This document shows, piece by piece, positions 33,990-44,100 of a stretch of DNA of 64,000 bases. Numbering within the stretch: the first letter of the stretch is position 1; each line of letters starts with the position of its first letter. The notes under the pieces are model-generated. The model was not told where the DNA came from, did no database searches, and was given only the letters and a program-made list of their open reading frames with translations. The DNA is from Capitella teleta (Eukaryota; Annelida; Polychaeta; Capitellidae). The stretch lies in assembly GCA_000328365.1 (NCBI GenBank), contig KB298496.1, positions 70,866-134,865 of the forward strand, given 5' to 3'. The translations under genes were made by a program, and so were the position numbers.

Positions 33990-35968
33990 CTTGATATTTA
34001 ACTGATGAAGAGAAGTGAAATTGATCAATAGATTTCATTGATAATCGTTTGGCCTTTGAGTGAAAGGCAGAGATAATTTCCATGAAAAGGAAATAACAGT
34101 TATCTTTATAATATTACATATGGATCTTTTCTTGTTCGTGTTTAGATCACTTATAGTGTAGGCCTACAAGAGAACCACGTCAATAAACTATTACATAACG
34201 ATCATGTAATACGACAGGAGGCCTCCATCGGTATATGACGTACCATTCAACGGCATTGATCTAAAGATCAAAGTGACGTACTGAGATCTTGAGCGACTCA
34301 CTCGTGTGCATATTAATTTCTTTTGAAGCGCAAAGTACAAACCGTTTAAATGTGTTCGTGTGGGAGCAAAGGTGTCGCCAAGCGTGTATAACATTTTCAC
34401 AACATGCCACAATCAATCTCTTCCTCTCTACATGTACACACCCTCTCATCCTCTCCGTACTTCCATCAACCTCACTCCTGCCCCCTCTTGTCCATCCGCA
34501 TATGCCTCTATCTTCATCTCTCCTCTCTCTTGTGCATACCTCCTCGTCCTTTCATATTCCTCTGTAGCTGTTCTTCCCATCTCAATCTTCCTACCTCTTT
34601 TACCCTCCTCTCTAATTCAACTTTCCTCATTCTCTTTCGCTCATCCTGACAAATTCCAATCTCTGCCCCACCAAATTCGACAGTACATCAACTCCTAACT
34701 CCTTTGCCAATTTGCCAAATCAAAGCATGTGGATACCAATGAGAGAATGCGTCTCCCTATTCTTTGGTCAAACGTATAAAAAGGCGCTGAGCAGCCCCGG
34801 CTGCTTGAGGGAGCGATGCACACACAACACAGACGCACATGGCATCGGATGTGGTAATCATAACGCATCAGATTGGTAATCATAGCGCACCGGGTCTTTA
34901 TGCACAACAGCAAAAATGCAGAGCAGAAATTAGGCGGAACTCAAAAATACAATATAGAATTTTTGGAAGTTATGATCGATAATATGACGAATATTCTAAC
35001 TTGTCAATTGGATTATTGATCTGAGATTAATATTATAATATGATTTGTACTCTTCAAATAAGTAGAAATACCAGGTTTAACCGCACTAGTAAGTGTTCCC
35101 GCAAAGCAAACGGCAGCAGAAGTGAATTCGCTGCGGAATCATAACGTTAAATAAGGAAATTTTTATGATGTTGAAATATCATAACGCATTCAGGACACCA
35201 GGGTTAGCGCAGCTCTTCGGGAGTGTCAACCCTCAGTTGTCAAGAGACTCAAGTTATCTGGCGTGTATCTATATGATATCGTAAAATCTGGCATGTATAT
35301 ATATTATATCGTAAAATAATTAACTTGACATTTAATGTGTAATATCGTGTAAAACTCGTCGGGTGCATTACACATCACGTGCTGAAATCATCATTATTTT
35401 TGAGAGCCCATGCACTCACTGCGTATATATAATTGGGGAGTGACTACAATTGCAATTAGCTGGCACAGGAGTTCGTCTCCGTCTCAGATGCCATGAGGTG
35501 GTTGCACTCATGCTGTGATCTCAGTTAATTAAGGATAACAGTTAATTAACAAAAGCTTTGATGGCTCTTCGAATCTCTTTAATGCATTCATGCATCGTAT
35601 ATATAGCTGAAGATCAGTCTATTATTGTCTCCGTTAACGATCTCAATCAGAACACCAAATTTATTGTTAATTTTGTTAATTTGCATCATCAATCGTCATA
35701 TGTCATGATTTTATAAATGTTATTTTCATTTGAAAAGTCAGGATATCGCTCACGATGGAGGCTACCAACAAGCACAGTTCTCCTAATTCTGTAGAAACGC
35801 TACGATCTTTCAATTAAGTAATTCGCTGCAACTCTTGGAGTTTTCACTTCACAAATTCAAATTCTCCATTAATTAAGCTCCATATGATAGAAAAAGAATT
35901 TCTGTCCCACATGTGAAACTAGGTCAACTCTGCGTCGCTCTGCGCATGCGCGAAAGGATAACCAATGA
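33990..35968. other. Intergenic region upstream of ADA
   Basis: No supportable gene. A C/T-rich tract at about 34420-34660 gives long Ser/Leu-rich frames that reflect composition only. A good TATA-like sequence lies at 34775-34782. The remainder is AT-rich. Confidence 0.4.
34775..34843 (+). promoter_or_regulatory. Candidate TATA promoter with short first exon
   Basis: TATAAAAAGGCGC at 34775 is a strong TATA match. About 64 nt downstream ATG at 34839 reads M-A-S-D-V and is followed directly by GTAATC, a possible donor. If real it would start a plus-strand gene that could end in the terminal exon at 38796-39017, but I could not find the exons between. A short GC palindrome (gcagccccggctgc) lies between TATA and ATG. 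Confidence 0.3.
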
Positions 35969-36305
35969 CCTGTTTTTCTTTCAACTTCAACTTGGACCGT
36001 GACGTCAGAACCAGAGAAATTATTGGACATGCGTCGCAGGATCCCCACGCTTCACGAGACTTTGGACAATGTATCGTTCAATTGTCATGTGACAAGAAAT
36101 TTCTACATTATTTTTCTAGTATGTATAACAAGTTAACAGCCAAAACTCGCGAGATTTTAGTTGAACCTGAAACTGTTCCATAACTTCCAGGTTCTCGGTT
36201 GTGACCTCCTTATCCAGTGGGTTGAAATGAGGTTTGGACCGTGACGTCACGGTCCAAATTGAAGTTGGAAAAAAAAAAAAAAAATGAAAAAAAAAGAAAA
36301 ACAGG
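35969..36305. mobile_element. MITE-like element with long inverted ends
   Basis: Left end CCTGTTTTTCTTTCAACTTC... (35969-36007) and right end ...GAAAAACAGG (36233-36305) are inverted copies, interrupted on the right by an expanded A-rich run. Both ends contain TTGGACCGTGACGTCA. The right end carries a perfect 26-bp palindrome (36233-36258) centred on TGACGTCA. The element is 337 bp and non-coding, consistent with a miniature inverted-repeat element. No clear target-site duplication was found. Confidence 0.6.
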
Positions 36306-36374
36306 CCCCAAGCTATCGCGAATAGGCGCTTTAACATTACACAGACATTCTAGTTACTCTTTTATACTTCAGTG

Positions 36375-37675
36375 ATTGGTACCATTGAAGTAATGAGCCT
36401 CAAGGGGAAAAAAGTTGTCTGATTCTCACGTGCTTTAATTCGCACATATTGCTCAGCAATATAAGTTTCCTGTAAAATAATCAAAATGATTCAGCGCTCT
36501 TTGTCGGTTTGGTAGCGTCTCAAACATACCAACCCACATCATTATCAGTTCCTTTGAGAAAAATGAAGGCGACAAGGTATCGTTCCATGATAAGTTTCTT
36601 GGTGCGGAGTGGTACAAACTGCAAAGAAATCGTCCAACATCCGAGGGAAGTTTATGGAAGAAAGCAGCATCTGAAGCAAGGACCAAATGATGGGTGGTGG
36701 CCATATAACCAGGAAGAGGAAACCTTGAAGATGGCCACCGTGTTGGACGGCCTGTGACAGTCAAAACTGCTACCCAAGCAGCGAAACTCGAGTGGTTGAT
36801 CTTAGAAAACAGACGGATCTCGCTAATTGAACTCTGTGATCTGCATACTAGGCTATCAACATGCAAGCACTGTGCAGCGAATCATTCTTTATGATCTGAA
36901 AAGGCAAAAGTTCTCGGCTCAGTTAATTGTTTCTGAAGATGTTGATAGAATCTCAAAAGGTTGCCAGAGTCAACGCGTCCGACCAACTTCTGACTCGCGA
37001 CAGACTGAGACGTCGCGACTTTAATGAAAAACTAATTGTATGCAACGAAAAATCGATTTTCCACTATGACTATGAAAGCAAGCAGAAGTCCATGGAATGA
37101 TGGCATCATAGATCCCCACCCCCAAAAAGAATCAAGGTATCAAGAACGACCAAGAAGTCATGATATCAGTTTTTTTGGGATTCCAAAGGAATGCTGCACG
37201 CTGAATATTTGAAGAAAGAAACTATCATCAAAGGTGCATAATATGCCAATGAAGCTACTGAGAAAAGTTTGTGCAGGGATCAAGGAGAAACGTCACGGCT
37301 TACTTGCCAGGTGTCAGCCCCTTCAGCAGGACAAGTCGCCGGTGGCCAGTGGCAGGAAGCGCGGCTTCGAAATTCTTTCTCACCTACTATACTCTCCAGA
37401 CCTGACCCCAAGCGACTACACACTATTTGGAAATATGAACAATACTATCAGATGACGTCATTCTGCAAGCAACAATGAACTGATATGGGCTGCTGAGTCA
37501 TGTTTTCAGGGTCATAACGAAGAGTTCTTCTGGTAATGCATTGAAGCGTCGAAAAAACCGTGGGAGGAATTAAATATTCTTGAGGATGTCTACGTTGAAT
37601 AATAAATCAAAGTAAAGTTTCAATTACAACGCAAAAAGCCTGACGCTCATTACTTCTGGGCCATCCCTCGTATAC
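36375..37675 (+). mobile_element. Decayed mariner (Tc1/mariner DNA transposon)
   Basis: About 1.3 kb, the canonical mariner length. Broken frames give, in order, RVGRPVTVKTATQAAKLEWL, ILENRRISLIELCD, IFHYDYESKQKSMEW (first catalytic Asp region, but the usual TGDE is lost), FFWDSKGML, and YSPDLTPSDYTLFGNM with the third catalytic Asp, then KPWEEFKY-like C-terminal sequence. The 3' inverted end reads ...CATTACTTCTGGGCCATCCC. A degraded 5' partner (gaagtaatgagcctcaag) lies at about 36389-36406. Many stops and frame changes make it non-functional; the copy is old. It sits about 70 bp from the MITE-like element. Confidence 0.8.
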
Positions 37676-38283
37676 GTTTGGTTGGGAATCAACTTCCAAG
37701 TTTCAATTAGGCCTTGGCCTACTGGATCAAATTCGAAGAATTGGTTAAAGGAAATGTGCCCGAGCTGTCCTCACTTCTCAGTAATCGATCTTATAACTAT
37801 AAGTGGAAAGCCCATACTTCATGCAACCACTTTACATCACTGGTTTCCTGGGCAGACGAATACTGGTATTATTGACACAGGTACCAACCATTGGCAGGTA
37901 GTAGCTCATTGGTTGCTATTTATAGTAACATTTAATGCCAAGAGGGCTTCCCTGTCTGCTGATCAGCAATCTGATTTTGTAAAATCCTCAGCAAGTGGAG
38001 CAAGTTGAGCAAAGCGTTTCAATATGATTTCTTTAGAATAATTTTGTTCTTTGAATATTAAATCAGATTCAAAAGTATCTTTTTCTATGGTTTACACGTA
38101 ATGTCAATGACATTAGGTTGTGTTGTTATAATCACTATTCAGCAATTACTTTCACTCGTCTCGCCTGGGAATTTCGAGTGACGTCATAGCATAGTCTCGT
38201 GTGAAATGGACAAGCCTTAATCTGGCCGTTTTTGGATCGGTCTGTGCCGGTGCTTTTATTCAGTAGCGTATAATTATTCAGTA

Positions 38284-38328
<45 letters not shown>

Positions 38329-38795
38329 TTTTTTTTTTTGTATTCAGGGCTACAACCAGGTAATTGTCAAGCACGGTTGTTGCTCGATTAGTCGCATTAT
38401 CCTACCATCGCGTAAACCCACAAAGAAATTTGAACTTCACCCACAGAGGCCTCGCGATTATTTGCAGTAGCTCAGATGTGGATCGAAAACGAGGTCTCGC
38501 CTCTCGCTCCTGCACTCATGAGTAAATATGGGAGTTGTCATTGCATTGTTAATAATTATTATGTTACTATTGCTAAAAGCTACACGGTTATCTGGGTAAC
38601 AACTCCTACTTCATAACGCTGTCCTAATTACACGTAGCGAGCCTAATAGTTACAGGAACAATATATTACAATAAAATTATCATCAAATATATTTTCCAAT
38701 TATGTGTCAACCTAACTTCGTCGTGGTGTAATTCTACACGGCTGACTGAATTACAACAATAATATATGTATATGTATATGTGTATAAATTTACAG
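37676..38795. other. Intergenic or intronic region before a plus-strand terminal exon
   Basis: No supported exon. It contains an ATT microsatellite plus T-run at about 38285-38340. A frame starting ATG at about 38477 (MWIENEVSPLAPALM) is a weak candidate for an upstream exon of the gene ending at 39017; I cannot connect it. Confidence 0.35.
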
Positions 38796-39017
38796 ATTCG
38801 TAAATTGGCTTCGGAGCAAGGCCGATCTCGTTCGAAGTGGAATGTCAGTATTGATGGAAGTTTATCATATAAAGCTAACAAGAGGGCAGAGTGTAACAAA
38901 ATACGCGCAGAAGAGTCCCAAACTGTGGCGCTGGAGGCTACGTCTCAGATGCATCATGGTCTCACTGTCCAACGAGAAGACATGACCAGTCGGATCGGCC
39001 AACTGGATGCTGCGTAA
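38796..39017 (+). CDS. Putative terminal exon of an unrecognised plus-strand gene
   Basis: A clear acceptor (AAATTTACAG|ATTCG) opens 73 codons ending TAA at 39015-39017, with AATAAA at 39086-39091. The peptide is charged, Gln/Glu/Arg-rich and looks helical (KANKRAECNKIRAEESQTV, HHGLTVQREDMTSR). I do not recognise the family. Upstream exons are not identified, so the frame rests on the open length, the acceptor and the nearby poly(A) signal. It is convergent with the calmodulin-like gene, whose poly(A) signal is only about 60 nt away. Confidence 0.4.
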   Translation: MRKLASEQGRSRSKWNVSIDGSLSYKANKRAECNKIRAEESQTVALEATSQMHHGLTVQREDMTSRIGQLDAA

Positions 39018-39085
39018 TGTCATGGTGTCATTTGAACTCTTTCCTCTACGTTACTGACTGTTCTCTCGGAGTGTGGCTGCATGGA

Positions 39086-39091
39086 AATAAA
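39086..39091 (+). promoter_or_regulatory. Polyadenylation signal, plus strand
   Basis: AATAAA within ATGGAAATAAAACGG, 69 nt after the TAA of the putative terminal exon. Confidence 0.5.
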
Positions 39092-39148
39092 ACGGAACAC
39101 AAGGTTCATCGATTTGAAAGAAAATAATTTGATTTTGAAGGAAAAAAC

Positions 39149-39154
39149 TTTATT
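39149..39154 (-). promoter_or_regulatory. Polyadenylation signal, calmodulin-like gene
   Basis: AATAAA on the minus strand, 560 nt past the stop at 39714 but only about 60 nt past the alternative stop at 39212. The second spacing is the more typical one and mildly favours splicing to the 39440 exon. Confidence 0.5.
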
Positions 39155-39211
39155 AAATTCTTAAAGCTCTCAAAACAACAAGGAGAGAGCAAGAGAAACA
39201 AACGAGAATCG

Positions 39212-39440
39212 CTAAACACGTCGAGATGAAGTTGAGAAGGAAATAAGCGATCGAGAGTTTGATATGTGAGAGAGAGAGAGAAATATGGAAAATGTTCGCA
39301 TAGAAAGATAAAAAGAGAAAGTGGGGTACAATGAGAGGGAAATGGGGCAAGGGAGGTGTTCACACGTTCGCTTGGAGATCAACGGAATGCACACGAAGAC
39401 AATCAACACAAAGATGTCGAGAAACCCGCAGAACATCAGT
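39212..39440 (-). CDS. Candidate last exon of calmodulin-like gene, with membrane helix
   Basis: A very strong acceptor on the minus strand (TTTCTTTTTCTTTTTTTTAG|ACTGATG) at 39440 pairs in phase with a donor AG|GTGAAC at 39717-39716 in the preceding exon. The joined frame gives ...KKRLMFC then GFLDIFVLIVFVCIPLI, a 17-20 residue hydrophobic helix, and runs on to a stop at 39212. The last ~50 codons are low-complexity (Ser/Phe/Leu from a CT-rich tract), so the true end is unsure. If the donor is not used, the protein stops two bases later at 39714. Confidence 0.4.
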
Positions 39441-39713
39441 CTAAAAAAAAGAAAAAGAAAAATAATAATTAATAAACACGCGCACACAAGAATTGTCAGA
39501 TTTATAGTGGAGGATTCAACGTCGTCTTCCGCGTGCGTTTCGCGTTGCAAGGAAGATCCGGACGAACGAGTCGCGCCGCAAGAAAGCAGAAATTGTTCAG
39601 GAAGAAATAGAAGAAGACGGGTGGTCCAACCCTCCTCCTCCGAAGGTGCTCTTTGTCCTCAGGAGCGTGGAATGTGCGAGGTTCATATCACAGTCGGGCC
39701 GCAGGGTCCGCGT

Positions 39714-41190
39714 TCACCTCTTTTTCGGCTTCCCCGACCTGCGCTCCTCCGATGCATGCCGTGAGTACTGCCAGCCCTGCTCATGCATGTCCCCCCCGGG
39801 CCCGGTCGGGAAGTCGTGCCGGCCGTTGTTACTGCACGATGAGTGGCGGGTGCCTTCCCGCGAGGGAGGTCTGCCTTCCGCGTGCGCCGAGCAATGCCGG
39901 TGCAGACCGCCGCCGTTCCGCTCTTCAACTGGGTGTTGGACGCTGTGCGGACTGTGCGGCAGGCTGCGCTGGTGTTCGCGAGGTGGTCGCCCTTCGCGGT
40001 GCGTCCGCTGTATGCCGGGACTGCTGCGCTGGTGCGAGAGCCTGCGCTCACGGTGGTTGGCGTGCGCCTCGTCGTAAAAGCGGTGCTCATATTGGACGTC
40101 GCCCTTTTCGCTGCCGCTGCTGCTGTGCGAACTGCTCTCACAGCAACACGGTTCGGTGTAACTCCGCGAATGCCTCGGATGATCTCGACCCGAAGACCGA
40201 CTGCTGCTGTAGCCTCCGGGACTGGGGCTGCGGTCGTAGGCGGGCTGTGACGCCCAGCGTGGGCTTCCCGGGGGAAGACGTTGCATGGAACCGGGGTTGG
40301 GGGACAGTGGGGCTTGGTGGTGGGGAGAGATCTTCAGTCCTGTCGGGACCGACATCGGAGGACCCGTCGGTGACGTCGGCTGCGGAGGGGTCACCGAGGT
40401 CACCCGACCGATGCTTCGTGGGGGGCCGTTCGGAGGCTGGGAGGATGATGAGGTGGAGAGGCCGGGTTTGGAGGAAGAGTGTGAGATGGACGGGTTGATG
40501 GGGTCGGGGCCTGCGGTGTCCTTGTAGGCATGTGCGGCCGCGTCGACCAGCTGCATCATTGGTTGAAGCATCTGCACGAACTCTGAAGACGAAATCAACG
40601 AAAATGGTGCGCCGTCGCGATTCACGAACTCACCATTGTAATCGACCTTGCCGTCACCGTCAATATCGACTTCTCTGATCATTTCGTCAACTTCCGTCTC
40701 TGTGAGTTTCTCCCCCAGGTTCGTCAGCAAATGTCGCAGTTCTCGAGCATCGATGAAGCCATCCCCATCTTTATCGAACATCCTGAACGCCTGCTCCAGT
40801 TCTTCTGGTCCCAGACATTGTTGCTTGGCCATCATTACGACAAACTCCTCGAAGTCGATTGTACCATTGCCTGCAGAGATCAAACCACGTTCAAAAGATC
40901 TGCACCAGGGACTGAATTATGTCGATCGATGTACGGAATGACGTAATGGACACCCACCGTCCATATCGACCTCGTTGATGATTTCTTGCAGCTCGGACTC
41001 CGTCGGGTTTTGGCCGAGTGAGCGCATGACAATGCCGAGCTCTTTGGTCGAAATCGTACCGTCACCATCTTTGTCGAACATGGCAAATGCCTCCTTGTAC
41101 TCTGGAAACAAGCAAGTATAGAGTTGTGTGCGGGTTTCCAAACATCTTAATTAACTCACCTTGAATTTCCTCATCTGTCAGGTGCTCGAC
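39714..41190 (-). CDS. Calmodulin-like protein with long disordered C-terminal tail
   Basis: Exons in coding order: 41190-41160, 41101-40958, 40870-40634, 40582-39714 (or to 39718 if spliced onward). The first coding exon with the start Met is not identified. The N-terminal part reads [26 protein letters not shown] and follows calmodulin closely ([34 protein letters not shown]). All four EF-hand loops are canonical: [48 protein letters not shown]. After EFVQML, where calmodulin ends, about 280 residues rich in Ser, Pro, Arg, His and Gly follow ([27 protein letters not shown]), with no known fold. The role is calcium sensing by inference; the tail may localise it or bind partners. CaM-like proteins with a C-terminal anchor exist (calneurons), but the tail here is not related in sequence. 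Confidence 0.85.
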
Positions 41191-44100
41191 CTATGAATAG
41201 AAGAAGAGAACTAAGTTGATTAATGATGCACAAATTTACATATTAAAAACAAAAACAAAAAACCTCAAGCTGAAGTGCAATGATCAGTAGCAACCGGTGA
41301 TCAATCAATGCCTCTGTACTTTCAACAGGTGGCCAGTGACCGATGCACCAAGTGCAGAACTATTCGGGCAGGAATTCATTTGAGATGCCTGGCGCATACA
41401 CAAACCTATTTTCCGACTTGGCAAAAACTCCCGAAGTATCAGCTCGACTAATTCGAATTGGCAGCGCGCGAAGGAGTTGCGTTCATCGCAATTAGATACA
41501 AGCGATTTTTTGTTTTTCGGTGTAGAGAATCTAGGCTGGCAGAAGAGGCTGCAAGAGATCCAAGCATGGGCTATTAATGGCAAGGCAGCGGAATGCCTGC
41601 GCCACGAGAGACACCTGCAGGCAGGTGGGGTGGGTCGTCTGCCAATCATCTCCGGAATCCACCCAGTACAATAGTAGAACCACCTCATGAGCTAGCTGCT
41701 TTGCATGGTGCTCATTGCGATGCTGCACCGTGTGCGAGCAGCAGAGAAGAGGAAAGGGAGAGATTCCCAGGCACCATGAACACCTTTCAAAAAGAAATCC
41801 CAGAGATTGAGCGAAGCATAATATCTCCATTTGCTCAGCCTCACGTTCTCCACAAAAGCCTCAGCGAAGCGGAAGATGTCTGTGTGATCCACAAGGAAGA
41901 AATCCAGGCAGCAGAAGCGTCTCCCACGAAGAAAACTCGCGCAGAATACAAATCCAATTCCCTCGTGTAAAATGTGCGTGTTTGTATGGTGTGCATCTTT
42001 GCTGCGTGGTGTGGCAGACTGAAAACTCAGTATATAATGTACATACGATTGATTCGCAAAAATTATTCAGTGTCGTGTATTGCACATGAGATAGAGTGTT
42101 TGTCGTGAATTCACACCCTCTTAAAAGCCTTCTGCATACGGAGCCTCGTTTTGGCTCTCTTCTTTGTCGATGGCACAATTGACGCGAGAACTTCTCGCCG
42201 GGAAGTCCTCAAATCTTGGAAAACGCTGCCCGTCCCATGTCATTGAGTTCAATGGCGTCAATTGATTTAATTAATGCTTATTTGGGTGCTAACGATGTTT
42301 CCATAACAAGATTACATAAGTAACGAAAGTTGAATACAATTATAGAAATAAGAGGATTATGCAATCTATAATTATTTATTGGATTCACAGGCGCATTTAA
42401 TCGAATCATGGTGACCAAGATTGGTGGTTCGGGAGGTGATTAACACTCAGCTGGTGGAGAGGAATAGCAATGAAATGGACACTTCTACGGTGACAATGCC
42501 CTGGGGTGGCTACCTCAATATCGAGGCAGAATTAATACTGTCTGCAGGGACATCCAACCCCGTATCTCTCTCTCTCTCTTCTCGTGCGTGATTAACAGGT
42601 GCGAAATTGGCTGCACTGATCTAAACAATAAGAGAAGAAAGACTTTTGTAACACACACGCATTTGCTTGATTGTCACTCTCGCTTCTATTGTTGTCCAGA
42701 CAAATAGTACCATGACCTTATCGTGTGTCGCAGAGAGGTGAAAGTTCATGTTATGAACAATTCGGCGCATTATCAAAGCGTGTGACTAATGACCGTCAAC
42801 AGAAGTGGGGATGACTGCCGCTTGCTATGACGTCAGCACTGATCCGCTGCTCGTGTTACGCGACAGAAGTTTACTTGTTCATGTCGACATGAGGCTCTTG
42901 TTGGTGTCAATCATTGTGAAGTGGCTCCATGCAATTGAGATTATCGCGCGCTTTTAATGCCAAAACGAGCCAAATGTTCTAAATGTAGATACCACGGATC
43001 CAAACAAGCCCTCTTTTCCACGCAAAAGGTGCCTTTTCTCCCTTCCTCGCTATCTCTCTCCTCTCTCTCTCTCTCTTTAGCTCCTACTCAGAGGAACAAG
43101 AAGCAAAAATATATGACATGCCCTTCATGCTGAAGAAACGGTAGACTTCATGCTGCTTTTTTTTTTTCTCGTCTCATTTTGGCCTATTTGCCCTTCTGGA
43201 GTTCCGCAAAATGTCGCAAATAAATCCTCGAAAACGAGGCTATGCGTAGATCTCCAAGGCAATTCTCTGTTTTGATGTGTTCATTACTTGCATTGTGCGG
43301 CACCGTGGTTTTATGCATACGTGTATGCTCAGTCATTGCCAAGCCTAAGGGATTCGTAGCCTAAGGGATTCGTAGCCTAAGGGATACGTAGCCTAAGGGA
43401 TTCGTAGCTTAGCTTCTGATGTATGTACACGTTAATGATAAAAGGCAGGCTGTAAATTATACATGGAAAATTGTATAAAATCCCTCACCAATGGGTGATA
43501 GAGACACAACACACCTTCTGTGTGGAGCGCAGACAATTCCTTGTTTAAAAGAAATTTACCTGAACAAATAAACCAAGTTCAGTTGACTTTGTAGCGTAAA
43601 ACTGGTTGGCAGCATCGAGCAACAAATGATGGTTGAATCGTGTGCTGACTTCGTTTTGATCTTTGCCAGATTGGATTGCAGACAAATGCCTAATTCCAAC
43701 GCTGCATTGTTTCGTGTCTGTCTTGTCTCGAAAACGGTTGAAACAGAGGAGCGTGTTCCCTTGTAATGCTACTCTGTATGTCACGCCATTTTCCTCTCTT
43801 AATGTCGGCACGAAGCAGCGGACAGTTCGTGGTGTTTATTCCAACAAGCGTTTGCATCACGGAAAAGTCTCTCGTACGAAGGCGCGCGTGTTTTCTGTTT
43901 CATCGATTGGCGTAATTGGGTGGTATTCATTGAAACGAGAAAGTTTACTGCGTTGGTAGAAGGTTATAAAAAGGAAGAAGTGAAGGGAAGTTGGTTTCAC
44001 CATAACAGGGAGAGCTCACCACAAATTGCGTCACATGACTGAGGTGCAGAGCATTCAGGGAGAGATGCACATCCTGAGTTGCACTAATTTGAGACATCAT

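Noticed and set aside
34289-34698. Ser/Leu/Pro-rich frames in three phases
   Set aside because: All frames are open because the DNA is a C/T-rich low-complexity tract; no homology or splice context.
36453-36866. Minus-strand frame of 137 codons
   Set aside because: It overlaps the dead mariner in antisense; the plus strand carries ordered mariner transposase motifs.
39653-40498. Long plus-strand frame of 281 codons, Cys/Arg/Ala-rich
   Set aside because: It is the antisense shadow of the single long exon of the calmodulin-like gene. Its composition follows from the codon bias of the Ser/Pro/Arg-rich tail on the other strand.
43343-43406. CRISPR-like array of short repeats
   Set aside because: The repeats are directly adjacent without spacers and the genome is animal; it is a minisatellite.
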